Shown here piece after piece: positions 1-10,752 of a stretch of DNA of 64,000 nt. The stretch lies in the NCBI RefSeq assembly GCF_019399895.1, contig NC_091872.1, positions 1,248,395-1,312,394 of the forward strand. The letters are read 5' to 3'. The notes beneath the pieces are model-generated. The model ran no database searches and was not told the DNA's origin. It was given only the letters and a program-made list of their open reading frames with translations. The stretch comes from Cardiocondyla obscurior (lineage: Eukaryota > Arthropoda > Insecta > Hymenoptera > Formicidae). A program made the translations under genes and the position numbers. Every line of letters starts with the position of its first letter. Position 1 is the first letter of the stretch.

Positions 1-691
1 GACGAATATGAACAGTTACTCTAAGATTAAGGCTAATGTTTTTTTGACAGTTATGTTTATTGCTTTTGATGTTTTTCACGTTTTTGTTGTTTTCACGTTT
101 TTGATGTTTTTCACGTTTTTTATGTTTTTTCACTGCTTTTTTGATTTTACGCTATTGTAGTATATTGCGTTTTATAATTTAAGATAATTATAATATGACA
201 TAGTATAAGATAACATTTGCGTTTTTAGTATATAAGTTAATGTATCCACCACGTTTTAGTATATAAGTTTAATATTTTTGCGATAATTAGATTTTGATGT
301 TTTTAAAAGAATAAATGCATTTTTTTAATTAATAAAAAAATTAAAATTTATTTTTGAAAAATAAAATTATTTTTTTCTTTTAGGTACATATAATTAAAAA
401 ACTAAACTTATAATTTTAAAAATATAAAATTTATTTTTTCATAAAACTAAAATTATTTTTTCTTAACATATCAAATTAAAAACATATAAAAATAACTAAA
501 ACTTACAAACTAAAAAATTTTTGCATATAAAATATCAAAATTACATATATAATTAAAAACAAAAAGAAGTTAAAACTAAAAAAATGTTTATAAAATTAAA
601 AAAAAACTAAAAACTAAAAAAAACGTACAATGAAAACTTACAACTAAAACTTACAACTAAAACTTACAACTAATTGACATTTTTTTTTTTT
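1..691. repeat. AT-rich low-complexity DNA
   Basis: No gene seen. Positions 59-130 hold a short tandem repeat built from GTTTTTCACGTTTTT. Positions 300-690 are A/T runs with repeated AAACTTACAACT units near 635-670. It lies just downstream of the CCCH-RING gene, whose stop codon is at 692-694. Confidence 0.6.
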
Positions 692-1364
692 TTAATTGTG
701 ATCTGAAACAAAAAATGTTTTATTAAAAAGATGTGTAAAAATAAAAAACAATAAAAATATGTACTTACATAAATTTCTTCTTAGTTTAAACTCTTTGCAC
801 ACTATGCAACGATATGCCGGTATAGGGCCGAATAAATAGAACGGCAGTTCATTGATGCACAGTGTGCAATATGTGTGCTCACACACAAGACCTTGTATTG
901 CCGTAATATGCGGCACCATGCAAAAATTGCATCTAGGCATTTGATCTTCTGTAAATAAAAATTATAAAATTAAAAAATTATAAAAAAAAATTTATAAAAA
1001 TAGTTTTTTTAAAAATAAAAAATATTTTTAAAAATAGAAAAAACTTACTTTGAAATTTGTTATTTTTGCATGAGATGCAGTCCCATATGCATTCTCCGAT
1101 TAATAATTTTGTACATGTATGCGGTTGTGCTTCCTTCGGGTACGTTTCTCGTAATAAAAATGCGATGCGTTTTAATTCGTGGTATATCCTCATCGTCATT
1201 GGTCGCACAAGGTTGTTAATATCGTCCACCTCATCTTGCGTGAGGTGGACGAATTTGCATGACCGACCGGCTAAGCACGATGCCTTTGTGCACCGCCGGA
1301 TTTCGTGATGCATTTTACACTCAGCTCTCGAACATACACGGATTAAGTAATCTCGACAACTCAT
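692..1364 (-). CDS. CCCH zinc finger plus RING finger protein, three exons
   Basis: Predicted spliced gene of 168 residues. Exons are 1364-1049, 948-769 and 702-692, with GTAAG donors and CAG acceptors that keep one frame. The first exon carries CCCH-type fingers; the first is C-x7-C-x4-C-x3-H, the spacing seen in MBNL and ZC3H10 proteins, followed by two more Cys/His clusters. The second exon encodes a canonical C3HC4 RING (CNFC, CEH, CTLC, CIVC). Known families with this pairing are RNA-binding ubiquitin ligases, so an RNA-guided E3 ligase role is an inference. It is co-oriented with the Tudor gene to its right and shares that gene's short-intron style. No ortholog is recognised. It could be host DNA at the element border rather than viral cargo. 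Confidence 0.6.
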
Positions 1365-1720
1365 GATGGTAAATTAGAAAAAAATAACAGGAGCTTTGGA
1401 AAAATAGGAGCACAAAAAAAAAAACAACAAGAGCACAAAACAATAAAAAGCAAAACAATAAAAGCAAAACAATAAAAGCAAAAAAACTGCAGTCTACACT
1501 CTCCGACTGACAAGTGAACAGTGAGAAAAAATATGTGCTGCGTTTCTATTCCCACCCCGCTTCCATAAGTGTGTTCGTAAATGCGCTCATGATTAGAAGC
1601 GGATATACATATGAACGAACCTAAGGTCCTTTTTAACACCCTTTTTACACACCGCACATAACGATATTGTTTTTTCACTGTGTTTGCGATGCAACTGATT
1701 CAGTCGGCGTTTTATCCCAT
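1365..1720. other. Spacer between Tudor and CCCH-RING genes
   Basis: Contains A-rich tandem AGCAAAACAATAAA units at about 1440-1485 and no convincing ORF. It may be the promoter and leader of the CCCH-RING gene, or a long intron if the two zinc-finger and Tudor exons form one transcript. No clear acceptor was found at 1365. Confidence 0.35.
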
Positions 1721-2509
1721 TTAAATTTTTTTTGCAATACCTATTTGTATAAATAATGTAGATACATCTATCATAGGCACGTTTTCCGTTTGCCCGCCTC
1801 TGAGATATGAAACAAGTGCAGCATTGTCACTGAGAACATCATTGATAATGATCCATCCCTGCGTTTTTTCCATGATGATTTTTGCGTGCACAACCTCCTG
1901 CTCCGTCCATACCTGAGCTCGCAGAGGCAAGATTCCATTTAAAACACATGGTATTGCTTGCCACCTCATTTCATGGAATTGGCTCTCTAGTCGTAAACAT
2001 TCATGCGGCATTCTTTCAGTTGTGCGAGCCCAGTCGCGAAGATTTACAGTAATCGAAGTAGCACCGACGTACTCGATGATCCCTCTTTGCCATTTTGAAC
2101 CTTCGCGAATGGCAACGAGAGTTCCTATTATTATTTCATTCGGTGACAGTATCAGTTGAGATGCTGCAAATCTCATGCGTAAGGCCATTCGTTCCAGCAT
2201 TTCCTTATGAGCTGCTTCATCGTTGATTAATTTCACCCAAAACATTGTAGGTGATTGTACGCGTACCACGCGTACCTCAATCGGCCAAGTGGACAGCTGT
2301 CTTACGTCGATGTTGGAAATCATCTGAAAAAATAAATTAAAAAATTTAAAAAAGTATAAAATTATAAATTTTTATGTATTAAAATGGTTTTAAAAAATAT
2401 TTAAGAATATATAAGAATATATACTTACAATTTTTGGTGACAAACGATGACGATCAATTACTGATGAGTGGTTGCAAGGAACTGACTGCTCGACGGTTGA
2501 AGGATTCAT
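1721..2509 (-). CDS. Tudor-domain protein, two exons
   Basis: Exon 1 is 2509-2429 (27 codons, ATG at 2509) and exon 2 is 2323-1721 (200 codons). They are joined by a 105-bp intron with a GTAAGT donor and a TTTTTTCAG acceptor, frame kept, giving 227 residues. Exon 2 reads as one extended Tudor domain: an SPTMFWVKL strand, a helical stretch, then GTLVAIREG and WQRGIIEYVG, followed by a conserved-looking LRLESQF and an IPC...L segment. Tudor domains bind methyl-arginine and in insects are typical of piRNA-pathway proteins. The aromatic cage is only partly evident to me. Exon 1 lies inside the 4.6-kb inverted repeat arm of the Polinton, so the gene straddles the repeat boundary. A second, orphan copy of exon 1 is at 21830-21910. 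Confidence 0.65.
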
Positions 2510-2985
2510 CTTGAGCCAAATTGTTTTCATGTTTATAGAGATAAAAATTATCATTCTCGTTCTCACTCACTTTGCCCTCGTAAACATATGTGCACTCGCT
2601 TCAACCCTCATTTATAAAATAGACTATGCAGAGATCAAAGGCTGTGCGGCTAAACGCAAAGACTCTGCAAAACAGAGGGTAGTTGCTATTCGATGGGTGT
2701 ACATTTCTTTTGTCGGAAAGAAATAAGTCAACGTTTTAAATTCCGAGAAGTAAAAGTTTTTTAAAATAATTTTAGACGAGGGTAACCGAATTTTTATCTG
2801 AAAGAGATAAGCTAACGGTTTTTACTAACGGTTTTTAATATTAGCAAATGACTCAATATAATTTGAGAGAGGGTAAGAAATGAAATCACATGATTAATTG
2901 GTAGTAGGGGTAGGATATAATGCATTCGTTATACCTCTTTTGTCACAATGCGTGAATCTCATTAGTGATTGAGCGATCGACGACT
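2510..2985. promoter_or_regulatory. Divergent intergenic region between Tudor and acidic genes
   Basis: Separates the minus-strand Tudor exon 1 from the plus-strand acidic gene, so it should carry both promoters. A TATA-like GGATATAATG lies at about 2911. The whole region is duplicated in inverse orientation at about 21353-21829. The open frame crossing it shows no domain and is treated as non-coding. Confidence 0.4.
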
Positions 2986-3408
2986 ATGTATGAAATGAAC
3001 AACGAAGAAATCGAAGTTGATGAAGAAATAGAAGTTGATGATGAAATCGAAGTTGATGAAGAAATCGAGATTCATCCCTTGTCGGAGGATAGTGCTTGCA
3101 ACACCGACGACGATGAAATGGTTGAAAATACTACGCGGAAAACGATCAATTTGCAGAATTTAAGCGCGATTACTCCGCGTACGAAATTTTGCGCTATATA
3201 TTTTTATTACGGTGACGAGCGAGGATACAACGTGTGCGCTTCTTGTTTGATATCGATGCAATACGATTTATATGACCCCATCTTCAAGATTCGCAAACAC
3301 GTTGTAGGATCTTATGACAGTCTCTACGGTACGTGGTGCTCGAATTGCAAAGCTGCAACGTTTGTTATAATCTCGTGTGATATGTGCCCGGTGTGCACAA
3401 CTGCGTGA
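2986..3408 (+). CDS. Acidic N-terminus, cysteine-rich small protein
   Basis: Predicted 140 residues from the ATG at 2986 (the frame opens further with GTG at 2965). Residues about 5-30 repeat an EEIEVD unit four times. The C-terminal half has paired cysteines (CASC, CSNC, CDMCPVC) that would form a zinc ribbon or RING-like fold. I do not recognise the family. It lies between the Tudor promoter and the polymerase gene and is reading the same way as the polymerase. A near-identical inverted copy sits at 20930-21352, which supports its membership of the element. A regulator is a guess from the acidic tract and zinc site. Confidence 0.5.
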   Translation: MYEMNNEEIEVDEEIEVDDEIEVDEEIEIHPLSEDSACNTDDDEMVENTTRKTINLQNLSAITPRTKFCAIYFYYGDERGYNVCASCLISMQYDLYDPIFKIRKHVVGSYDSLYGTWCSNCKAATFVIISCDMCPVCTTA

Positions 3409-3634
3409 ACGAGCAATGTACTTCGATTCTACATTCGCGTTAATTGCTAATGTAGTTTTTTTGTATTTATTGCTAATGTTGTCTTGCTTATGTCGTTGTT
3501 TTTTGTTGTATTTATCGCTAATGTTGTTGTTTTGTTGTATTTATTGTTAATGCCGTATTTATCGTTAATATCGTTGTCTTTGTCGTACTTATTGCTACTG
3601 TTGTTGTCTTTCAACTTTTGAGTGCGCGAGACGT
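3409..3634 (+). repeat. Tandem TTGTTGTATTTATTGCTAATG-like repeats
   Basis: Degenerate units of about 30 bp (variants of TATTTATTGCTAATGTTGTT) fill the space before the polymerase start. The same array is found inverted at 20699-20929. No gene seen. Confidence 0.6.
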
Positions 3635-6600
3635 ATGATAAACATAAAAATGGATCGAAGTTTCCTCGAAGAAGAAGAGCGTCAACTCCTGCTGCAGGCT
3701 AACACCGTGACTACCTTGGTAGAATTTTTCACTTGGGCTGAAAGATGTGACGAGCTAGTAAATCAGCTCGAGGAACGTAGCCGCGCTAAGCGAGCGCGCG
3801 TATCCGTCGGGTGCGCGCAATCCACGGTGGCGAGTATCGCGCGACTCCTGGGTGCCAAGAAACATTTATACGAACGTTACGTGCACCAGGGTGGTGAGTA
3901 CGCGAGCACTAGTGCTGCCGACGGTGATGGTGACAAAACGACTAATGAACTCGATTGGCGTGAGATCGAGACCGCGTTCAAAAGTCGTATCGCAACGGGT
4001 GTGGTGATAAACACAAACTATATCGAGCCGCTGCGATTCCTGGAGGATGCCGGTAACGTGGTATACGAGCGCATACGAGACATCGTGCTTAAAAACAATT
4101 GTGTAAAAGTGAATACTGCGTTCAACGGTGAGTTTACGGCTGGGGATAAACGCGCCAACAAAAGTATAACCACGAAAAACTGTGAGATTTTTCAAGAAAC
4201 GGATGTGCGCGAGTGGTACCGGCTACACGTTGTCGAACCCACGCTGGCTTCTCTCGAGGAGTTTCAGGAGCGTGACAGCGGATGGGCGTTGTCGCGAATT
4301 TTGAATTTGATAATCAACGTAAATAAGTACAATCCGATGCGCGTGGGATGCTACGTTACATTGCCACGGAAGTTAGCCGCTAAAAAAGCAGTGATATGTG
4401 TAAAGTCGATGGACGATAAGTGTCTCGCGTGGTCGGTAGTGGCGGCTCTGTATCCCGCGAAGCAGAACGTGAATCGGGAATCGTCGTACCCGCATTACAC
4501 AACGGTGTTGAACGTCGAGGGTGTACAGTTTCCCGCGACTCTTAAAGACGTTGCGAGACTCGAACGATTAAACGATATCTCGATCAATGTGTACGCCACT
4601 GAGAGATGTGGAAAAGAAATTAACGTTCTACCTGTACACCTCACTAACGAGAAGAAAGAGAAACATGTAAATTTATTGTACGTACAACGCGACGACGACA
4701 ACGATAAACAGGAAGTAGGACACTTTGCATGTATCAGTGATCTGTCACGTCTCATCAGCTCACAATTAAGCGGATGCGAGCATCGTAAATATATTTGTGA
4801 TCGGTACGTATAATTTTGAATATTTCATTTGATTTTTTTTTTAATATATTAAAAAATATTTTATTTTAGGTGTCTTCATTACTTTAATTCGAGCGAGAAA
4901 TTTAAGATTCATATCGTGGATTGTGGAACTTTAAACAACTGCGCTATACGACTACCTAGCGAGGATGACAAATGGCTCAGCTTTTCCAATCATTACAACA
5001 AGGAACGCGTACCATTCATCGTATACGCCGATCTGGAGTGCGTGTTGCGAAAGATCGATCCACCATCGTCGCCGGAGCAAACGACGTTTAACTACCAACG
5101 TCATGAAGTATTCAGCGTGGGATACTACGTGCGATGCTCGTTCGACGAGTCGCTGTCAAGATATGAATATCATCGCGGACTCGATTGCATCGAGTGGTTC
5201 GTTGAGCAGTTAGTGAAACTGGCTCATCGCGTAAAAATTATAATATTGAAAACCATCCCGATGGAGACTTTGTCGAATATGCAGCGCGAGGAGCATGAGA
5301 ACGCGACAGTATGCCACGTGTGTGAAAGTCCGTTTGCGGTGGACGAGAAGCGTGTGCGCGATCATTGCCATATGACCGGTCGGTATAGAGGTCCCGCGCA
5401 CTCAAAATGTAACTTGCAATACCGCGACACGCGTTACATCCCCGTCGTGTTTCATAATTTGTCAGGCTACGACGCACACTTTGTCATAAAGGAAATCACC
5501 ACGGCGTATGAGGGTAAAGTCGATTTGTTGCCGATAACGAAGGAAAAATACATTTCTTTTACAAAACATGTAAACGATACAGCTAAGGGACAGGACTTGC
5601 GAACTGCGATAAAATTGCGCTTTATAGATTCGTACAAATTTTTGAACGCTAGCCTTGACAAATTATCGTCTTTACTCATTAAAGATAAAATGCGAATCTT
5701 GCGCGGTGAATTTGCAAAACTTTCAGAGGAAAATTTCAATCTCTTGACACGAAAAGGTATATTTCCGTACGAGTACGTCGACAGCGTTGAAAGATTAAAT
5801 GAGTCGAGCCTACCGTCGCGCGAATCGTTCTTCAGCTCGCTGACCGGTGACACGGTGAGTGAGACAGATTACGCGCACGCCGAGACCGTATGGCAGCAAT
5901 TCTCTATTCGAACTTTAGGCGAGTACAGCGATCTGTACCTCAAAACCGATGTATTGTTATTGGCTGACGTATTTGAAAATTTTCGCGATAGATGCGTCGA
6001 AAGTTACGGACTCGATCCCGCGCACTATTACACCTTGCCCGGTTTCACGTGGGACGCGATGCTCAAGCATACGCGTATTAATTTTGAACTATTAACTGAC
6101 ATCGATATGGTGATGTTCGTCGAACGCGGTATACGCGGCGGTCTCAGTCAATGCTCCAACAGATACGCGCGAGCTAATAACAGATACATGCGGTCGGGGT
6201 ACGACTCGTTGAAACCTTCGTCGTACATCGTGTATTACGATGTAAACAACTTGTACGGTTGGGCTATGTGTCAGCCGTTACCGTACGCGGATTTTGAATG
6301 GGCCAACGACCAAGAACTCGCGAACCTCGACGTAGACGCGATCGCCGTGGACTCGCCCACGGGTTATATCCTTGAGGTGGATCTCGAGTATCCTGCAAGC
6401 GTGCACGACATGCACTCCGATCTGCCGTTCTGTCCCACACGAGAGAAACCACCGGGGGTAAAACATGATAAAAAACTTTTGGCTACGCTGTACGATAAGA
6501 AGCGATACATCATACACTATCGCAATCTGCAGCTGTGCACGCGTCATGGTCTTCGCGTCACCAAGGTTTACCGCGCGCTGCGATTCACTCAGTCAGCATG

Positions 6601-7462
6601 GTTGCGCGATTACATCGAGCTCAACACGCGACATCGAACTCGCGCGACCAATGATTTCGAGAAAAATTTGTTTAAACTTATGAACAATGCGGTGTTTGGT
6701 AAAACGATGGAGAACGTACGAAATCGCGTCGACGTTCGATTGCTCTCGCAGTGGGACGGTCGGTACGGTGTGGAAGCGATGATCGCCAAACCTAATTTTC
6801 ACAGTAGAAGTGTATTCGCGGAAAATTTGGTGGCTGTGGAATTGCGTAAACTCGAGGTAAAATTCGCTAAGCCGATATACGTTGGTATGTCCATACTCGA
6901 CATATCTAAGGTGTGTTTGTACGAGTTTCATCACGAGTACATGTTACCAACTTTTGGAGACAAATGTAGCGTCATGTATACCGACACGGATAGTCTCGTG
7001 TACAGCGTCCAGTGTGACGATGTATACGAGATGATGAAGCGTGATATCGCTCGGTTCGACACGAGCGACTATCCACCTGATAACGCGTACGGTATGCCTC
7101 TCGCGAACAAAAAAATACCAGGTTTAATGAAGGATGAGTGCAACGGTGCGATTGTTACAGAATTTGTAGGACTCAGAGCGAAAATGTACGCGATCAAGGT
7201 GGACGGTAAAAGTGACACTAAAAAAGCAAAAGGTGTAAAGAGTGGAGTCGTGGCGCGAACTATAACGTTTGACGATTATGTCAAGTGTCTCGAGAATGAG
7301 ATTGCTATGACTCGCGACCAATCGTGCGTAAGATCGAAATTGCATCAAGTGTACACCGTATCCGAGACAAAGATCGCTTTGAGTCCGTATGATGACAAGC
7401 GATATCTCGTGCCAGACTCGACCAACACCTTACCATGGGGTCATTATCGCATACCTCTATAA
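3635..7462 (+). CDS. polB: Protein-primed family B DNA polymerase (Polinton PolB), two exons
   Basis: Exons 3635-4803 and 4870-7462 join across a 66-bp intron (GTACGT donor, TTTTAG acceptor), giving about 1253 residues. The splice completes a CxxC...H..H..DC zinc finger in the protein. Exonuclease motifs are YADLE (near residue 442), SGYDAHF (588) and YLKTDVLLL (745). Polymerase motifs are YYDVNNLYG (845), KLMNNAVFG (992) and YTDTDS (1093), all with catalytic residues present. An insert at about 536-571 with CHVC, DHCHMTG, RG and KCN matches the endonuclease VII/HNH pattern. The N-terminal 390 residues contain DKCLAWSVVAALYP and GHFACI, resembling the Cys/His layout of OTU-type domains; that is inference. 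It would replicate the element by protein priming. The first ATG is used; an ATG five codons later is also possible. Apparently intact. Confidence 0.92.
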
Positions 7463-7846
7463 TTATATATGTATTACAGATGTATCAAATGTATTATAGA
7501 TTGCGTTAATGTATACAGTACACATGTATGTAGTATACAGTACACATGTACGCAGTATGCAGTACACATGTACGCAGTATGCAGTACACATGTACGCAGT
7601 ACACATGTACGCAGTATGCAGTATGTAGTATGCAGTATGTAGTATGCAGTATGTAGTATGCAGTATGTAGTATGCAGTATGTAGTATGCAGTATGTAGTA
7701 TGCAGTTTTATATTTTATTATTTTAAATACATCGAATCGCATATAAATGTGTAAAATAATAAGGATATACATCTATGCAGTATATAGTTTTTATTTTTAA
7801 ATACATTGAATCGCATATACATGTGTAAAAAATAAAAAAAACTTTA
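7463..7846. repeat. Minisatellite and microsatellite downstream of polB
   Basis: About 7515-7610 repeats GTACACATGTACGCAGTATG-like units (palindromic GTACACATGTAC). About 7610-7705 is a run of GCAGTATGTAGTAT units. No gene; this separates convergent polB and integrase genes. Confidence 0.85.
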
Positions 7847-8800
7847 TTAAACGATGCTGTTTTTGTCGATCCATGAATTGTGTGATCCATCAAATCCCAA
7901 CCATTTCACGTAGACCTTGTCACCCTTCTTACGCAGAACCTTCTCCACCAGATATACGTCCGGATGTGTCGCGCGGTGCAACTCATGCTCGTAGAACGCT
8001 CCGGCTATCGCCTCACCGCGATAATCCTCGAGCAGATAGGTTGCTGGATTGGTTTGCTGCACCTTGACGATCGTGAAAACCTCGGTGGTCCAATTTGGAG
8101 TGTATCCCTTTTCGAAAATCATTTTAAACTTGCTCACGCGTACTTTATCACCGACCCTGAATTTGGCCGGAGCGGCTATCTTTATCGCGCTGTACACGGT
8201 GTCAAGAAGTTTCTTGGCGATCTCAGGTGTCACGTCGATGGGCCGCATGCCGATCGTTCGATGCTTGCGCCTATTATACTCGTCTACGAGACGCGGTAGC
8301 GCGTCGCACCACTCGTAATTGCCGTTGAGCGTAAACATCTTCCACATAATGTTTTTGAGTGTGCGATTGAATCGCTCAACTACAGACGCCTTTAACACCG
8401 AGTACGTTGAGTAATGATTGACACCGCGTTTCGTGAAGAGCCGTTGTACGTCGGTGTTGTAAAACTCTTTTCCCATATCGGTTTGTAAATTTTTCGGACA
8501 TCGCCCGCTCTTTCGCATCAACTCCGCTAAAGCGTCAGCCGTTTCGCTGCCGCCTTTATTCTTCAGCGGTATTGCCCACGCATACTTGCCGAGTACGTCG
8601 ATGACGGTGAGAATGTAACGGTAACCTCGGTTGAAACGCGCGTACGGTTGCATCTCGACGATATCAGCCTGCCACAAATCGTCGTATCCCTTGACCACGA
8701 CGCGTCTTCGCGGAAAGTTTCTTCTCGCCGGGGCGTGTAACTCGTCGACAAGTCGCCTCCTTTCAGGACCCGTGTCGTTAGACTTGCGTGATTTAGACAT
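7847..8800 (-). CDS. int: Retroviral-type integrase with chromodomain (Polinton INT)
   Basis: A DDE integrase of about 317 residues from the ATG at 8800. The catalytic triad is D46 (QADIVEM), D108 (QTDMGKEF) and E142 (VVERFNRTL), with 33 residues between the last two. A basic SH3-like region (VGDKVRVSKFK...FEKGY) follows, then a C-terminal chromodomain (VEKVLRKKGDKVYVKWLGF...SWI). It would insert the element DNA and may read histone marks for targeting. Compared with the second integrase in this window it lacks about 65 N-terminal residues, including the helix-turn-helix-like part, so it is 5'-truncated or has a lost upstream exon. Convergent with polB. Confidence 0.9.
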   Translation of the reverse strand: MSKSRKSNDTGPERRRLVDELHAPARRNFPRRRVVVKGYDDLWQADIVEMQPYARFNRGYRYILTVIDVLGKYAWAIPLKNKGGSETADALAELMRKSGRCPKNLQTDMGKEFYNTDVQRLFTKRGVNHYSTYSVLKASVVERFNRTLKNIMWKMFTLNGNYEWCDALPRLVDEYNRRKHRTIGMRPIDVTPEIAKKLLDTVYSAIKIAAPAKFRVGDKVRVSKFKMIFEKGYTPNWTTEVFTIVKVQQTNPATYLLEDYRGEAIAGAFYEHELHRATHPDVYLVEKVLRKKGDKVYVKWLGFDGSHNSWIDKNSIV

Positions 8801-8853
8801 GATCAATCACGTCCCGCAGCACGCCGATTCTGTCGCTTGATTCCTTCAGTCGA

Positions 8854-9935
8854 TTAATTTATAATCAAACCAGCCTCACGCAGTTCCTCGATAATTGACA
8901 GAATTTCATTGTCGTGAGCGTTGTGACCGGCTCGACGCGAAGCATCCAGCAATCTAAGACGATCCACGAGCTCGTTGGGATCGTCCCAGTGCACGTAGTC
9001 GATCGCGTGATCATTCAACGTCATGAGGTGAGGTAATCCTTTACCGGAACTTTTTCTTCTCGATTTCTTGGCCGAATCGCCCGATATCAGCGGTGCGATC
9101 ACCTTCAAATACTTTGAGCCTCTGTTACCCATGACGCGACCGTCGTCGCTGAAATTTTTTTATGCGCGTTCGTCGATTCGAGTATGCTTTTGTAGTGACG
9201 TTTATCCGCCTCGGTGTAAGCAGTTACGTCGGGTACCTTCTTGAAAATCAACTCATACAGACCTTCCGTTCCAGGATATCTCTTACCAGCGATGATTATA
9301 TCGTCGTTCTTATGGTCGAATTCAACGTGTTTGTTTCCGAGCATTACTTTGTTTGTGTCAAAGTATATACCGAAAACGTCGTCGATATTTATTCTTCTGT
9401 CACCGCTCGCCGCTTCAAGGTACATCGTTGCCAGCGATACGCTGGGTCGCGGTGTCGATACGCCAGGTCGCGGCGTCGATATGCCGGACCGCGGCGTTGA
9501 TGTCCGGGGCCGTGGCGTCGACGGAAGTTCGACGTCTTCGGTCGTAACGTACGAATCTACGGTCGTATCACTCAATGACGGATTAGCTACGATCGTATCG
9601 CCTAACGTTGCCGACGACAACGAATCGTCAAACGTGGCGTTTAAACGCCGTTCGGGTTTTGGTGTCGACCACAATCGTCGCTCCAGTTTCGGTGTCAATC
9701 GCTCCGATTTCGACTCCACCTTCGGTACCGCGATACCGGATTCCTCGACGGTCTCGACCATCCGCTTTAGAGGTTCGACGATGGGCTTGAGGCGCTTCTC
9801 CGACGCGATGTCGGCGTCGATCGTGTCGGTCTTTATAGCTCGATGCTTCCTGCGAATCGCCTCGCTCGTCTTCTCGATCTCCCGCGTAATCTTTTCATGC
9901 TCGCGCGCGTCATGGTTGTCGTTTCTCCCCGTCAT
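8854..9935 (-). pseudogene. Conserved Polinton ORF next to INT, split by a frameshift
   Basis: Two overlapping frames form one gene. The N-terminal frame (ATG at 9935, open from 9992) has a charged, Ser/Thr/Pro-rich region and then a compact domain with DVFGIYFD and GTEGLYELIFKKVPD. The C-terminal frame ends with HWDDPNELVDRLRLL and IIEELREAG. The break is at a seven-base T run (9155-9161), so it may be a sequencing indel. From memory of the family, this protein is regular in hymenopteran Polintons, between INT and the ATPase, but has no assigned function. A similar-position gene occurs at 27047-28060. No enzyme motif is visible. Confidence 0.75.
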
Positions 9936-10017
9936 ATCGATCGTATCGCGCGATCCGTTCTCGACGAAGCGTCTTCGACGACTGATTGTCACACGATATT
10001 ATCAATCTGTTAAAAAA

Positions 10018-10752
10018 TCAACTCGACGGTACCGCAAACACGTCGAATCCTCGCCTGTATCGCCCGTTGTCGAGCGGACTGTCCTTGTCGATTACCGCGA
10101 AACCGTGATCATGTTGCCAGCATTTGCGACACAACGCACTGAACTCGTCGTACGACATGTCGGTGTTGACGTGATCGTTGTACACGTGTTTCAGATTGGT
10201 TCCGTCCTGTTTGAACAGGATCAGCAGATTTGCGTTATCGCGTATTAGATGCTTGGGTATCCTCGCGTACGACTGACACAGATAAAAGCAGTCTACGTTC
10301 GAGTGACGACCCATCGCGAAGTACTCCCTCACGGCGTCTTGCTTGTCGCACGCGATATCGTCGAAGATGAAAATCGAATGCGGAAGTGCCTCACTCGGTG
10401 GAACGACGTCGCTGTTGTTGGAAAACGTGAAATAGCCTATCTCGTCGATCGGTGTCAGCAGATGTTCCAAGTACTGATACTTGGGCTGTTGCAGCGATTT
10501 CGAGTACACGTACACGTTCTCGAAACGCAAACCGTGCGGACTTTCCAACAGACTGATCAGAACGTTCGTTTTACCGCAGTTTGATGGACCGCACACGATC
10601 GCGCGCACGGTGTTTGGCAGCATCTCACCGTGCCTGCGTATTTTCTCTCCCTCGAGACTATCCATTAATCGTAATCTATCGTCACAATTCGCGACGCGTA
10701 TCGTCTGCGGTTGTCGCACGAATCGCATCTTGTCCCCGCTGTACGGAGACAA
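10018..10752 (-). CDS. A32-like genome-packaging ATPase
   Basis: About 244 residues if started at 10752, or 236 from the ATG at 10728. The later start is preferred because a TATAAATA box lies only 13-20 bases upstream of 10752. Walker A is CGPSNCGKTN (near residue 54) and Walker B is IFIFDDI (near 130), with downstream YLCQSYARIP as a sensor-like strand. This is the FtsK/HerA-type ATPase that pumps DNA into capsids in Polintons and related viruses. It is divergent from the structural gene block starting at 10808. Reading frame is intact. Confidence 0.9.
   Translation of the reverse strand: MSPYSGDKMRFVRQPQTIRVANCDDRLRLMDSLEGEKIRRHGEMLPNTVRAIVCGPSNCGKTNVLISLLESPHGLRFENVYVYSKSLQQPKYQYLEHLLTPIDEIGYFTFSNNSDVVPPSEALPHSIFIFDDIACDKQDAVREYFAMGRHSNVDCFYLCQSYARIPKHLIRDNANLLILFKQDGTNLKHVYNDHVNTDMSYDEFSALCRKCWQHDHGFAVIDKDSPLDNGRYRRGFDVFAVPSS

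Noticed and set aside
2472..2726. Plus-strand ORF over the Tudor promoter
   Set aside because: Opposite to the well-supported Tudor exon 1; no domain.
7463..7705. Possible CRISPR array from regular short repeats
   Set aside because: Units are contiguous without unique spacers; eukaryotic minisatellite.
7506..7772. ORF rich in HTTYCIL repeats
   Set aside because: Translation of the GCAGTATGTAGTAT microsatellite.
9241..10248. 335-codon plus-strand ORF
   Set aside because: Antisense to the conserved ORF and the ATPase end; Ser/Val/Arg-rich, no motif. The minus strand carries the recognisable proteins.
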